A DNA stretch of 64,000 nucleotides from Ustilago trichophora (GCA_900323505.1 OOIN01000004.1:1116001-1180000), one strand, 5' to 3'. Positions 39,401 through 49,306 are shown, numbered from the stretch's first letter. Notes: generated by a model from the sequence alone, not told the origin. Translations and numbers: made by a program.

Positions 39401-42096
39401 CGAGAGCGGTTATCGAGCCACAGTTCCTCGACGGCATTACCCCGCAAACCATCTTCTTTAGCACCAAGGTCGATCAACGGGCCACTCCAGCCGCCTCGGA
39501 AGGCGCAAGCACGTATACCGGCACTTTCCGATCGCAAGATGATGCCTCCTTCTCAGCTCAAGTGGCCAAGCGAAGGTTGTTGGGACATCGCACCTCCAGT
39601 GAAAGCTCTTTCTCCAGCCCAATCGCTGATCTCAGACGTCGCATGACTGCCGCCAGTACTGCGGACTCTCAGCCTTCTACCTTCTCCACGCGCCTTTCCA
39701 GCCTTGCTGAGGAGCATGCGCAGAGCAAGCATCGCAGCAGTGCCGTTCCTGCCCCCTCCAGTCCTTTACCCCACCAGACTCAGGCGCGACTCGAGGTGGG
39801 CAAAGCAACAGCAGCCGTTGCATCGACAACACTCACAGCGACGGGCACGATGACAGAAGCTTCAGCTCGAGCTCGTGCACTGCACGCAGCGACAGTGCAA
39901 GGATCGCACAAGCCAACGCCGACCGGATCACGCACATCGACGGTGCGAGGACTTGGCGGCGCTGGCGGAGGAGGAAAGCTAGGAGCTGTCGGTATGGAGG
40001 GTGGGTCTAGTGCTGGCTTTACAAGTACATACGACGGCAATGACCCATACATCCGTGCCCATCTCGAGGTGGTTTACCTGGACTCGTTCCGCGACCGTCC
40101 TGAGCTCGGACCAAAGATCCACGCGGGTGTGGCAAGACGAAAGGGCAACGCGCCGTGGACTCGCACATCCACGCTTCCACGAGCCCCGAGTTCGAGCACG
40201 AGCAAGCGTCGCCCCGAAGGCCGGCTGATTGCATACTTCACCGAGCACTCTGCTGCGGTCACGTGTCTTGCTCTTTCTCCTGACCACGCATATTTCGTTT
40301 CCGGCTCCCAGGATGGCACGCTCAAGGTGTGGGACACGGCACGGTTGGAAAAGAATGTGACTTCCAAGGCAAGAGCGACGTACTCGGCACAGAAGGGATC
40401 CATCACGGGCGTCATCGCCATCGAAGGCAGCCACTGCGTCGCATCCACCGCTACAGACGGCTCTCTGCATGTCTGGCGAATCGATCTGATCCAATCTACT
40501 TCGTCGGTGCCTAGGTATGGCAGGCCCAAGCTCGTCTCCAACTTCCAGCTCAGCACGCCTGACGAATACGCCACCTGCCTGGTGCAGAGCAACACCGAGA
40601 CATCCTCTCACCTGATTCTGGGCACAACGCTCAGCCGGCTGACTATTCTTGACTTGCGAACGATGCAGGTGCTTGAGACGCTTCGCAATCCGGTAGAGTA
40701 TGGGCCGATCACATGCCTCTGTGTGGACAGGAAGAAAACTTGGCTGCTCGTCGGCACCCTAAGCGGCGTGGTGTGCCTGTGGGATCTGAGATTCGGACTT
40801 CGACTGCGAGCTTGGCACGTGGGACCGAGCGAGGCGGGGATGATGTATCGCGTGAATAGGATCGCCATTCATCCGTCAAAGGGGAGAGGCAGATGGGTGT
40901 TGGTTGCGTTTGAAAAGGTCGGTGGTGAGGGAGAGTCGAGGAAGAAGGAAGGGACGGTCGAGCAGCCAGAAGTGATAGTGGAGACGTGGGATATCGATCG
41001 CGGCATACGCGTCGAGACTTTTGAGACGCTACAGGATACAGCTGCAGGAGCGGGGATATCCCAAGCCGGTCGAACAACAAAGTTGAGACCGGTGCTTGAG
41101 GAAATTGATGCGGGCCAAAACGAGGGGATGGGCGATAGCGGTAGTTCCAGCCGCACCGTAATAACGGGAGCAAAGAGCAGGCACAAATCCATGCTCACCG
41201 GAGCTGCGGCTGCCATCGAGCGACTGCTCCAGCAGCAACAGAGGCAAGCTCAATTCCAGCCAGAAGGCGGCTCATTCGATGCCAACGCCACGGATGTTGA
41301 TCCTTTCACTTCTGCCCCTCAGAACGGAACCGCGCAACGAATCGCGCAGTCTTCGTCCACGTCTCAAGTGCAGAGCAGCTCTGTCAAAGCCCTCTTTGTC
41401 AGCCTGGAAGGCTATTCCAGCTCCTCCCTCTCCTCCTCGGCTGCCCTCGCTGCCTCTGCAAAGCCAGCATCCGACACCACACAAGAGGTCACCGCCGGCG
41501 ACGGCACAGAAACTATTCACGCCGAGACAGGTGGTGGCTGGCTAGACGTTGGCCAGCTGACACGCGCCACAGACCGCCTAACCATCTCCTCCACCACCAA
41601 CCCCCATCCGACTGCAAGCAACAATAACAATGGCGGGGGCTCTGGCCCGGGCGGATGGATGATCACCTCTGGCTCTGATGGGCGGTTGCGATTCTGGGAT
41701 CTGGGCAAGCCAGAAAAATCGCTAGTGTTCGGGGTCCCACCAAGAGTGGTTCCTGCTTCGTCTTTGTCCGCAGGTAGGTCGGGAACAGGGGGAGCGTTGC
41801 TGTCGATCGAGGCAAAGTCGGAATTCCGCTCGATTGCGCCGACCAACGCTACTTCGCCGAATAGGGTTCTTCATTCGATGTGGTATGCTGACCAATACCC
41901 TAGCGATGCAGAGGAGACAGCAAGGGGCCCAAGTGGAACACGATTAAAGTCTCCACTGCTGGCAAATCAGACTGCGGTCTACGCATACATGTCGAGAGCT
42001 CACAAGGACGCAGTGACAGACGTTCTGGTCATCGAATCCCCCTTCAGGTGTGTTGTTGCTGCTGACCGGAGTGGATGTATTCGCGTTTGGGAGTAG
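36493..42096 (+). CDS. VPS15: Vps15, protein-kinase-like regulatory subunit of PI3-kinase complexes
   Basis: A single exon of 1867 residues. Scaffold of the Vps34 lipid-kinase complexes in autophagy and endosomal sorting. It begins MGNTHS, an N-myristoylation signal as in Vps15, which fixes the start at 36493. The kinase domain (about 25-320) has the family's variant motifs: IAHGDLKCENILVT (HGD at 144-146), TDFASSFKP in place of DFG, and TCYLAPERFY. HEAT repeats follow (about 480-860, with SSQVRMAAIRSCVQTL and ASVKRTLLSSIAPLCRFF). A long low-complexity linker precedes the WD40 region, from about 1240 (HSAAVTCLALSPDH, GSQDGTLKVWD) to the last residues, where IRVWE is the C-terminus. Ser-rich inserts in the propeller explain the length compared with about 1450 residues in budding yeast. 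Confidence 0.97.
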   Translation: MGNTHSNSNARMAGIGNLVAEVGNDIQYDKGIGNSRFLRAVRAKHKFGPIVVKTFVKPDPSMSLKSLVKHIRIERESLADVPNVLTYQKVVETERAGYLIRQWLHSNLYDRISTRPFLSAVEKRWITYQLLHAMRDAHERGIAHGDLKCENILVTTSLMIYVTDFASSFKPTYLPLDDPSDFSFFFDTSGRRTCYLAPERFYEAGSKYASGATGTGAGDQDASDRLGGVQADLLGLGRQSGKVTQAMDVFSLGCVIAELWREGAPTFTLSQLFKYREGMFDVDAMLAGISDEAVREMVRGMISLDPADRKTFEQCLTDSRGTVFPSTVPDFFHGYLVELQRTSPAALNQANGAAGVSAVESAASGSNASVTAVSMRSEATNRQAQRAESDERIEKLYEEWSTIVQFFDDPSDRSNTSTPGAGPSGISAPLNGVLGRFAFQSSFQQPHDGEAAETEQSATDDLDDVFPVHLCIPGLPAQKALLEGGGAQSDGTAQLVLSVILANLRNCVRPSSKCHALELLIHLSTRWLTDETKLDRVLPFIMSLFDDPSSQVRMAAIRSCVQTLMLVKIVTPSNTSIFPEYIVPNIKKLGLDPSTPVRCTFAASIVTFAETAERFLQMSQAMRAEGLFADERDLNGGFIENQPNESNYDEQLRAFQALLQEIIVTLLTDPSASVKRTLLSSIAPLCRFFGMAKTNDIMLSHMITYLNDRNWLLREAFFDMIVDVAEVSGHRSLEEYILPLMTQALSDSEENVVYRVINGLRTMAERNLLDRVRLLSLLETTLGFLCHPNLWLRQASAGLIAAAAAKLEDVDVWAVLYPSLRPLLRADVQDLTEITLLDMAKAPLTRPVFAAALAWASQASNSAFWKSPSEGKDQAGLNNGLATEGVGLLLGRSGRELIVPARGRTEEDDRFRDKLRSMGMEDEDEIKLIALRGIIRRLSKQGSKINSGQIEWDAAGGANAPNADGGRSHPRAVIEPQFLDGITPQTIFFSTKVDQRATPAASEGASTYTGTFRSQDDASFSAQVAKRRLLGHRTSSESSFSSPIADLRRRMTAASTADSQPSTFSTRLSSLAEEHAQSKHRSSAVPAPSSPLPHQTQARLEVGKATAAVASTTLTATGTMTEASARARALHAATVQGSHKPTPTGSRTSTVRGLGGAGGGGKLGAVGMEGGSSAGFTSTYDGNDPYIRAHLEVVYLDSFRDRPELGPKIHAGVARRKGNAPWTRTSTLPRAPSSSTSKRRPEGRLIAYFTEHSAAVTCLALSPDHAYFVSGSQDGTLKVWDTARLEKNVTSKARATYSAQKGSITGVIAIEGSHCVASTATDGSLHVWRIDLIQSTSSVPRYGRPKLVSNFQLSTPDEYATCLVQSNTETSSHLILGTTLSRLTILDLRTMQVLETLRNPVEYGPITCLCVDRKKTWLLVGTLSGVVCLWDLRFGLRLRAWHVGPSEAGMMYRVNRIAIHPSKGRGRWVLVAFEKVGGEGESRKKEGTVEQPEVIVETWDIDRGIRVETFETLQDTAAGAGISQAGRTTKLRPVLEEIDAGQNEGMGDSGSSSRTVITGAKSRHKSMLTGAAAAIERLLQQQQRQAQFQPEGGSFDANATDVDPFTSAPQNGTAQRIAQSSSTSQVQSSSVKALFVSLEGYSSSSLSSSAALAASAKPASDTTQEVTAGDGTETIHAETGGGWLDVGQLTRATDRLTISSTTNPHPTASNNNNGGGSGPGGWMITSGSDGRLRFWDLGKPEKSLVFGVPPRVVPASSLSAGRSGTGGALLSIEAKSEFRSIAPTNATSPNRVLHSMWYADQYPSDAEETARGPSGTRLKSPLLANQTAVYAYMSRAHKDAVTDVLVIESPFRCVVAADRSGCIRVWE

Positions 42097-42526
42097 TGCA
42101 TGACACAGAAGAAGAGATTGAAATGGTTTCAAGCAACGAAGATAGCTTTTCCTGGTCTTACGGTGTGATTGATGTGATTTTGTGGAATGGTGCGGAATGG
42201 TCTTTCTGTGTGTCTTGTTGTGATCCTTTTGGAAGTTGAGGATGAACGTGGCAGTCTTGATAGGCATTTAGGGAAGCTCGAAAAAAAGAAAATAATAATA
42301 CCGATTAAAAGAGGCACAAAAATCTCAGGGTAAAAAATCGCGATCGTTTGAGCAAGGGCTCCTCAACATGAGAAAGATGTCTGCAACGGATCAACTCCTT
42401 CACGGAAGTGTTCGACATTAAACCCACCTCAGATGGGATCACAAACCATCTCTGCGCAGAATTTGTGCACTGTTGACTGCTTTGCATTTGCATTTGATTA
42501 TTCACTCCCTTTTGACGGCGGTTATT
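42097..42526. other. Intergenic region between convergent genes
   Basis: Between the stops of VPS15 (+) and the phospholipase B gene (-). AT-rich, with an AATAATAATA stretch near 42291-42300. No gene. Confidence 0.5.
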
Positions 42527-44680
42527 TTACAAGAGAGTCCAGCCGACAATAGCGGCGACTGCAGCCAACGAGCTCAGCTTCGCAGTGGCGAGCTCTGCCA
42601 GTGCACCATTCGTCGAGGCGTCCGATTTGGTTCCAGCATCACTAGCCTGAGAATTTGTTCCGTTGCCACCGGTGTAAGGGGGAGTTCTCTGCAATGTTCC
42701 GTTGCTAGTGACGAACTCGGGAACGCCGATTGCGGGCGAGTAGCTATAGCCAGGTGTCGTAGTGTTGGTCACGCCGTCCCAGCACCATTTGTTGAGACAC
42801 TGGGTGCATACCTCTGGTCGAGGAGTGTTGGACCTTTCGAAACCCCTCTGTAGAATTGCGCATGCCAGGCAGGTTGGCCACTGGCTATCGGCACCTCCCA
42901 AAGTGGCCATATCGACAGAGTTATCAATCACACCTTGGGCCAAACTGTTCGAGTAGTCGAGTTTGTAAGTCGACACGTTGGCCAAAGCAGAGTAGGGATA
43001 GTTGGGGAGATAGACGATCAAGGGAGTCTTGGTGTTGTTGAACGAGCTGTCGGCGTTGGTGATGTTGGTTGTGGGACTGCAACCGTAGAATACGGGTCGT
43101 GTGTTTAGGCCGCGGTTGACGACGGTGTTGGTGTCGGGCATGACGGGGAATGCATAGTGGTTGTAGGTGGGATACTGGGCTCGAAGCGAAGTTTGATAGA
43201 GAGCGGAGGCATTGGGCCAGTTGGTTATGTCGGCCGAGCTATCGATTGCGATAATCACATCGAGGTCTCGTGCAGGTTCGACCAGAGGCCACAAGGGAAC
43301 ATTCTCGTTGTCCAATCCACCATCGACCAGAGTGATGTTGCGAAGGTCGGTGACCTGGACGTTGCCCTCGCCGGTGTAGCCGTAAAATGGGTTGGGAACC
43401 GACGAAACATCGTTCTGCTTGTCGGAAACGGCTTCTGCGATCTTGCGAAGCGCTTCGACGATGATACTATCTGACGAGCTTGAGATGAGCTGCAAATACA
43501 GTCCCGAGAAAAGCGTTGCCGAAGTGCCCGTGACCCAAGCCACCGACTCGTATCCTCCAACACACTCTCCGTTCGGCAGCACACTAGTTCCGTTGTTCAG
43601 ACTGGAGCCCAGAATCTCGATTGGAATAAAGGCCGAAACGTTGGGGTTCCACGAACCGAATTCGTATGGGTTAAACTCCCAAATGGTGGTGTTGCGAGGG
43701 ATGATGAGCTCGTCGGGTTCTCGCTCGTCGGCAATGATGATCGGGAACGGCATACTAGCATCAGTGAATTTAGAAGTGTTCTTGACGTCACTCCACTGGA
43801 CGCTGAACTTGTTGCCGTAGGTAGAGCTGTTGAGAATCTTGTCTGCGATCGAGAGGCCAAAGTAGTCGGTGAGACTGGTTTGGTATCCTTCGGTGCGCTT
43901 TCCTGCCACAGCGGCCAGGATGGAGGCGTAAAACGAGACTTTGCCGTCTTCGGGGACGATGAGGTTGGATTCGAGGTCCCAGATGTTGTCCTTGAGAGAT
44001 TGGGTGGTGGCCCAGTTGCTCATTGCCAGAGAAGCAGTGGCCCACGAACCACCAGATAGACCAGCAACGTACTCTGCAAGCTGAAGCAGTCCTCCAGTAC
44101 CACGCTGATTGGCGGTCTGATTCCTACCGTCAAAGCCCTGGAGCGTTGCCGAGCCGACGAGCATGGCACGCAGGCCACCTCCACTCAGTGCAAATCCAAG
44201 ACGGGGGACACGGTCGGTACTCGAAGTGTAGTTGGACGCACCTCCAGGAAGATTGCTGCCGAGCTTGGCAGAGTTTGACAGCCAAGTGGCCCAATCCGAC
44301 TGAGTGCCACTGCGACGGCGAGAGATATAGTCAGCTTCAGCGGTAGAGAGCTGTTTCCTGCTTGCCGGTCGAATCAATCCGGGACCCTGCTGAGAGGTTC
44401 TGTTAGGACAAGCCATGTTGGCCGGGGCAAAGGAGCCCGATGGAGAAGCACGTCGTTGGAGACCATATTGACGGGAAACTTGCTGCTTTTCGTATTCGTA
44501 GGCGGTGCGAATCTCAAGAATGTGCTCTGCGAACTTGATCTTTTCGTTCCTGGAGAGCTGGCTGATGCGGTTGATTTCGTCTTCGGTGAGTTGGGAAGGG
44601 ATGGAAGGGTAGGCGTTGACAAGGACGGTGGATGCTGTCAGCGCAAGGCTGAGAAACGTGGAGAGGAGCGTCAGTTTCAT
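42527..44680 (-). CDS. Lysophospholipase/phospholipase B, secreted and probably GPI-anchored
   Basis: A single exon of 717 residues. Hydrolyses acyl chains of phospholipids and lysophospholipids at the cell surface; in fungi used for nutrient release and membrane turnover. The signal peptide is clear (MKLTLLSTFLSLALTASTVL, cleavage near NAYPS). The catalytic domain shows LGFALSGGGLRAMLVG (about 158-172), the nucleophile motif GLSGGSWATASLA (about 205) and the aspartate motif LVDGGLDNENVPLWPL. Many Asn-X-Ser/Thr sites and paired cysteines near CPTCLACAI-like and CTQCLNKWCW blocks fit a secreted protein. The last 30 residues are Ser/Ala-rich, then hydrophobic (LSSLAAVAAIVGWTLL) up to the stop, as in GPI signals. 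The frame is open 6 codons upstream only with a GTG, so the ATG at 44680 is used. Confidence 0.95.
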   Translation of the reverse strand: MKLTLLSTFLSLALTASTVLVNAYPSIPSQLTEDEINRISQLSRNEKIKFAEHILEIRTAYEYEKQQVSRQYGLQRRASPSGSFAPANMACPNRTSQQGPGLIRPASRKQLSTAEADYISRRRSGTQSDWATWLSNSAKLGSNLPGGASNYTSSTDRVPRLGFALSGGGLRAMLVGSATLQGFDGRNQTANQRGTGGLLQLAEYVAGLSGGSWATASLAMSNWATTQSLKDNIWDLESNLIVPEDGKVSFYASILAAVAGKRTEGYQTSLTDYFGLSIADKILNSSTYGNKFSVQWSDVKNTSKFTDASMPFPIIIADEREPDELIIPRNTTIWEFNPYEFGSWNPNVSAFIPIEILGSSLNNGTSVLPNGECVGGYESVAWVTGTSATLFSGLYLQLISSSSDSIIVEALRKIAEAVSDKQNDVSSVPNPFYGYTGEGNVQVTDLRNITLVDGGLDNENVPLWPLVEPARDLDVIIAIDSSADITNWPNASALYQTSLRAQYPTYNHYAFPVMPDTNTVVNRGLNTRPVFYGCSPTTNITNADSSFNNTKTPLIVYLPNYPYSALANVSTYKLDYSNSLAQGVIDNSVDMATLGGADSQWPTCLACAILQRGFERSNTPRPEVCTQCLNKWCWDGVTNTTTPGYSYSPAIGVPEFVTSNGTLQRTPPYTGGNGTNSQASDAGTKSDASTNGALAELATAKLSSLAAVAAIVGWTLL

Positions 44681-46279
44681 GTTGCCCCTAGCTTTCACTC
44701 CGCAAGCTGAACAATTAGGTGTGGATTTGAAGGGGTGAAGGGGAAGGAAGTGATGCTAAAGTGGGGCGGGTATATATGAGGCAGCTCCAGAAAGACAGGT
44801 AGTAAGCTTAGTGGTACATTACGACAACTGTCGAACAATTTTACGGACAACGTCTAGGTCCGCGGCGTTGCTCATCGGAAGGCCAAAGGAGGAACGGACC
44901 CCTCCTTCATGTCGCACAGTGTCTTTATTGTCTCGATGAGTGCGGACCGAGACATGCTGGAGTGCTTAGCCTCTACAGAATACAATGACGAAGGTCCCTC
45001 GCAGAAAGAAGGAGAGTGAGAGAGAGCAGCAGCAGCAGCAGCGGATTTTATTTTCCGAACACAGCCTGTCGGGCGCGTTCGAATCGCGCGACCTGCATGA
45101 AATCGTTCGTTTCATTTCTCGGAGAGAAGAAGAAAAAGAAGAGCCACTACAGAACGGTTAAATCATTCTGCTTCTATACGATGACAAGCTTGTAAGAAGT
45201 TTCACTCGCTCACTCATTTGAACACGCTCGATGATGACCCAGAGTATCGTACTGCATGGCAAGGTGTCAAGGAACCCGAATGGAGAAGGGTTCGCCCGGC
45301 TGCGTAAGCTGCCAAGCGAGTGCACCGCATGGTCCTCTCCTGGAAGGCAGTGCGGCTCGTCGGACAAAGTTTCCGGCGCTCCCTCCCTCGAGGTCCGGCT
45401 GATCTCTATGGAAGATGGACAACAAAAGAGAGTTGGAATCTTGTTTGCCAAGGTTAGCGAGCAAAGCGCGCGAACGCTCGGAACGGCAAAATGGCAAACG
45501 GCAAACATGTTCCTGATATATGGTTTTGCTGCCGACCTGACATGCTTGGCGTTCCCGGTGAAGCTTCTTCTTGTGTCCAAAGCCGGTTCCAGCGTCAATG
45601 TTTCAACTGTAAAATGACTGGACTGATGGCACTGTATCCTAAGGTGGCTTTGATGTATCCTTTGCCGACAGAACGCAAACAAAGCAGAAATGGAAACTTT
45701 CTTTTTGGGACGCCAGGTGGAAATATGCGCGTCAACTGCAAAATGATATCACTTCAGGATCTCGAGACAAAGATGTTAGACCCCCAACTTCTGTTGAGAA
45801 TAGTGGTAAATTCGGAGCCGAAATCGACATGGTCAGCTTTACTCTGCTCACGGTAGCAGAGCAGTGCAGAGCCACGAGGAGGGCCGCTCGATCTACACCG
45901 TCCAAGTGCTCACGCAGCGCACGGGCACCCTTGCAATCGGCACACTCCACAGCACAGCCAGTTCAATCTGCACACCGCACACACCAACTCCACACTCACT
46001 CCATCCATCGTTTCTCCTTCTTCACTTTCCACTCTGACCCTGTCACCTTCACCTTCTCGGCAGCACACCAGCTTCAATTTGGAGACCAGGTGCATTGTCC
46101 AGCTGGTACTGTACAACATCATCCCGCATACCACTGGAATCCACTCTCGCTCAGATTACGCTCGACTGGGCTTCGACTAACGCCCTCTCACGCTCGACAA
46201 GGATCATACGAACACTCGAGACAGCGGGACAGCATCGCACCTCTCGACTTCTTCTTCTCCACCACCTTGATATCTCATC
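44681..46279. other. Divergent region phospholipase B / ARP3
   Basis: A 1.6-kb region with both promoters. It contains a TATA element for the phospholipase gene, an AGC/CAG trinucleotide run near 45024-45043 with flanking GA repeats, a GCGCGTTCGAATCGCGC hairpin near 45074-45090, a half palindrome TACTGTACA at 46105-46113, and C-rich leader sequence before ARP3. An open frame with a genuine ATG at 45231 (stop near 45617, 128 codons) shows no domain and is treated only as a finding. Confidence 0.5.
44771..44777 (-). promoter_or_regulatory. TATA box of the phospholipase B gene
   Basis: TATATAT in a G-rich setting, about 90 bp upstream of the ATG at 44680, a typical distance for a regulated fungal secreted-enzyme promoter with a short leader. 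Read on the minus strand it is followed by CCCGCCCC. Based on position only. Confidence 0.45.
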
Positions 46280-47593
46280 ATGTCGCGCTCCAACGTCATT
46301 GTCCTCGACAATGGTACGGGATACACAAAAATGGGATTCGCCGGTAACTCGGACCCATCCTTTGTATTCCCCACTGCCATTGCTACACGCACTACGGCTG
46401 CCGGCTCATCTGGTGGTGCCGGTTCTCGCCCTTCAGTCCCCTCGAAACCAGGCGGACTTTCTTCCTCCTCCTCGCTTGCGTCGAAACGCGGTATCGAAGA
46501 TCTCGACTTCTTCATCGGTGACGAAGCCTATGCCAATGCCAAAACCTACCAAGTCGACCAGCCCATCCGTCATGGTCTGATTGAGAATTGGGACCACATG
46601 GAGCGTTTCTGGGAACAATGCATCTTCAAGTACCTTCGTGCTGAACCCGAAGACCACTACTTTATGCTCACCGAACCACCGCTCAACCCCCCTGAGAACC
46701 GCGAGAACACGGCCGAAATCATGTTTGAATCTTTCAACATCAAGGGACTCTACATTGCCGTTCAAGCCGTTTTGGCTCTGGCTGCCTCGTGGACGAGTAA
46801 CAAGGTGACCGACCGTACACTGACGGGTACCGTTATTGACTCGGGAGACGGTGTGACGCATGTCATTCCCGTCGCGGAGGGTTACGTTATCGGTTCTGCG
46901 ATCAAGCACATCCCCATCGCTGGTAGGGATATCACCTACTTTGTCCAGCAGCTTCTCCGTGAACGTGGTGAGGCAGCCAACATCCCACCCGAAGACTCTC
47001 GCCGAGTAGCAGAGAAGATCAAGGAAGACTACTCTTACGTCTGCCAGGACATTGTTCGTGAGTTCCGCCGATACGACGAGGACCCATACAAGTACTTTGA
47101 ACGTTTCCAAGGCGAACACACTGTCACGGGACGTCAGTACACCGTAGATGTCGGATACGAGCGATTCCTTGCCCCCGAGATCTTCTTCAACCCTGAAATC
47201 GCCTCTTCCGACTTCCTCACCCCCTTGCCGGAAGTTGTGGACGGCGTCATCCAGCAATCCCCCATCGACGTTCGCAGAGGACTCTACAAGAACATTGTCC
47301 TTAGTGGAGGCAGTACAATGTTCCAACACTTCGGTCAGAGGTTGAAGAAGGATCTGCGTGCCATTGTCGATCAGAGGCTCGCTGCGAGCGAAACGGCCAG
47401 CGGAAGCCTCATGCGTTCCTCGGGTCTGGAGGTCAACGTCATTAGCCACAAGATGCAGAGATATGCAGTCTGGTACGGTGGGTCCTTGCTCGGTTCGCTG
47501 CCAGACTTTTACAGTTACTGCTACAATAAGCAGGATTACGAAGAACATGGTCCTTCGATCGTGCGTAAGTTTAGCGTCTTTGGTAGCGTCTAA
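46280..47593 (+). CDS. ARP3: Actin-related protein 3 (Arp2/3 complex)
   Basis: A single exon of 437 residues. One of the two actin-like subunits that nucleate branched actin at cortical patches. Nucleotide-binding loops are [14 protein letters not shown] (9-22), [18 protein letters not shown] (about 186-203) and [15 protein letters not shown] (about 339-353). Diagnostic Arp3 sequences are [10 protein letters not shown], the FIGDEAY loop and [18 protein letters not shown] Gly/Ser-rich insert of about 35 residues (about 38-72) sits before [10 protein letters not shown]; fungal Arp3 proteins commonly carry an insert here. The protein ends with [10 protein letters not shown] 425-codon open frame on the opposite strand is a codon-usage shadow. 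Confidence 0.97.
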   Translation: MSRSNVIVLDNGTGYTKMGFAGNSDPSFVFPTAIATRTTAAGSSGGAGSRPSVPSKPGGLSSSSSLASKRGIEDLDFFIGDEAYANAKTYQVDQPIRHGLIENWDHMERFWEQCIFKYLRAEPEDHYFMLTEPPLNPPENRENTAEIMFESFNIKGLYIAVQAVLALAASWTSNKVTDRTLTGTVIDSGDGVTHVIPVAEGYVIGSAIKHIPIAGRDITYFVQQLLRERGEAANIPPEDSRRVAEKIKEDYSYVCQDIVREFRRYDEDPYKYFERFQGEHTVTGRQYTVDVGYERFLAPEIFFNPEIASSDFLTPLPEVVDGVIQQSPIDVRRGLYKNIVLSGGSTMFQHFGQRLKKDLRAIVDQRLAASETASGSLMRSSGLEVNVISHKMQRYAVWYGGSLLGSLPDFYSYCYNKQDYEEHGPSIVRKFSVFGSV

Positions 47594-47929
47594 GATGCAA
47601 GCATCTAGCATACATTCAGGTTGGTTCTTTTTTCGATTCACGCTCTTCGTCTTGCAATTCCGAAAAAAAAAAAAAAATGTGTCATGTTTCATGTTTGAAT
47701 GCGGTGTCATTGGTTGCCTTTGGACTAAGTGTCTACATGCGTTGCATAGACCGCTCTTGGTCTTGAAACTGACGTTTGATTTGCGTCAAAGTAATGATAA
47801 GGAGCAATAAATTAAGGTAATAGATACGCATTCGTGTCAACCATCGTCGGTAAGAATTGCGAGGCAAGACACTTTGAGCGTGAGATGGATTGACATTTGC
47901 GTTTATGTTGCTGTTTGGATGGTGTATTT
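47594..47929. other. Intergenic region between convergent genes ARP3 / EPT1
   Basis: 3' UTRs only. Contains an A-run at 47664-47676. Nothing else supported. Confidence 0.5.
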
Positions 47930-49306
47930 TTAGTGTTTCTTCTGGGGCTTCAACTTGGTCGGAGGCTTAACGACGAAGCAGGCCATTCCCAATTCGTGGG
48001 TGATTGTGGTGACAACGTTATGGCCAAAGTGGAGATAGAGTGCGGTTGCAAAGATCAAGCTAGCGTAAATGGCATTAAGCTGCACCTCTGGGTTGGTCTG
48101 AATGTAGCTCGAAGGTAAGTTTGCATCGATCGCAAGTACGACAGACCAAACGATGGCAATGTTCCAGTAAGGGAAGGGCGCCTTGGTGACATGGGCTACG
48201 ATGAGCAGGCCTACATTGTAGGCAAAGGTAATCCCCCAGTATGCCAGGAAGGGGAGCAAGGCTCGGGAGTCGGAGAGGATGAAAGTTCGGTTAGCGGTGA
48301 TCCAGTATAGATTGGCTCCGATTTGGGCGATCAGGGGTACAAGACCGAACAAGGGGGTAATGGGGGATTGGTTGCGAGACTTGCGTGCAGCAACGACGTT
48401 GGAGTACGATCCGACAATGTTTCCGAGCAAGCCGAAGAGGGCAAATACCAGAAATGTGTCGTTGAGGGGGAGATTGAAGCGGCTCAAGTTTTCGCTGATG
48501 AAAGGGATCTTGGCCAAACCGGTGACGTTGAGAATTCCACGATCCCAGAACAGGGGTCCGCCAACGAAGCCGGTAAGCGCATAGATGAAGACGATCATCA
48601 GAATGCCCTCTACAGGTCCACTGAAGGCAGAGAGGAACAGTGTACCCGTGTGAAATTCTTCCCAGGTCGTCAGATAGAAGTTGGCCAGTGTAGCAACAAG
48701 AGAAGCGGGAGCCCATACCGAGCGACCAAGGTTGAGCGCGGCGCAGCAGAGCACGCATTCAAGCGTGGTGTTGATTGCATCGCATCCGTGGTCAAACAGC
48801 TCTCCCAGTGGACCAGCCATGCCGGTCCTACGAGCTTGCTTTCCGTCAATCGAGTCCAGACTCTGATATGCGAACAAACACAACGCCCAGGTGTAAAACA
48901 CCCAAGGAGGCAAACATCTGCCGACAGTATCAGCGCGAGGGGCGAAATCGATCTTTGCTGCGGCTCCGGGGATGCCAAAGTTGGCAAAAAGCGGGTTGAC
49001 CGGCAACAAAGTCGCGTCAGCGGGGAAAGCAGAGTTGAGAGCAAGTGTGTGGGCAGCAGGGTCGAGCTTGAGCTGCGTAGCGCACTCCAGGCCTGGGTCA
49101 ACGTATGCGAGGGTTGCAAAGTTGATAAATACCAAGAGGAGGCCGGAAAGGGTGATCGTGTTCGGCGCAACGGAAGTGGGGAAGAGGGTGACTAGCCAGT
49201 TCCAGTAAGGTCCAAGAATGTATTTGGATACGAGCGACTTGTCGGTGCCGCTGTACTTGTAGAGGTGTAGATTGTCTACGCGGGAGCGGGGGATATAGTC
49301 TAGCAT
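47930..49306 (-). CDS. EPT1: sn-1,2-diacylglycerol ethanolamine/choline phosphotransferase
   Basis: A single exon of 458 residues. Integral ER/Golgi enzyme transferring phospho-ethanolamine or phosphocholine from a CDP-alcohol to diacylglycerol, the last step of the Kennedy pathway. The CDP-alcohol phosphotransferase signature is complete: Asp154, Gly155, Ala158, Arg159, Gly168, Asp172 and Asp176 (within DSIDGKQARRTGMAGPLGEL and FDHGCDA). Several hydrophobic segments follow (for example about 45-68, 133-150, 185-215, 225-245, then 5 or so more to the end). The C-terminus is Lys/Pro-rich (PPTKLKPQKKH). A loop of about 60 residues between the first two membrane segments is somewhat longer than usual. 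Sequence alone does not decide between Ept1 and Cpt1; many fungi have a dual-specificity enzyme. Confidence 0.93.
   Translation of the reverse strand: MLDYIPRSRVDNLHLYKYSGTDKSLVSKYILGPYWNWLVTLFPTSVAPNTITLSGLLLVFINFATLAYVDPGLECATQLKLDPAAHTLALNSAFPADATLLPVNPLFANFGIPGAAAKIDFAPRADTVGRCLPPWVFYTWALCLFAYQSLDSIDGKQARRTGMAGPLGELFDHGCDAINTTLECVLCCAALNLGRSVWAPASLVATLANFYLTTWEEFHTGTLFLSAFSGPVEGILMIVFIYALTGFVGGPLFWDRGILNVTGLAKIPFISENLSRFNLPLNDTFLVFALFGLLGNIVGSYSNVVAARKSRNQSPITPLFGLVPLIAQIGANLYWITANRTFILSDSRALLPFLAYWGITFAYNVGLLIVAHVTKAPFPYWNIAIVWSVVLAIDANLPSSYIQTNPEVQLNAIYASLIFATALYLHFGHNVVTTITHELGMACFVVKPPTKLKPQKKH

Noticed and set aside
45066..45098. tRNA-like T-arm GCGCGTTCGAATCGCGC
   Set aside because: The 5-bp stem and TTCGAAT loop fit a T-arm, but the acceptor strand after it (GACCTGC) has no matching 5' partner and no D-arm or A-box is found upstream.
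46393..46498. Gly/Ser-rich insert in Arp3 as a novel feature
   Set aside because: Other fungal Arp3 proteins, including budding yeast, have inserts at the same position.
46433..47710. A 425-codon open frame antisense to ARP3
   Set aside because: The opposite strand encodes a complete, motif-perfect Arp3. The antisense translation has no domain and reflects codon bias.
48323..49195. A 290-codon open frame antisense to EPT1
   Set aside because: Shadow of the phosphotransferase gene, whose signature and membrane segments are intact on the minus strand.
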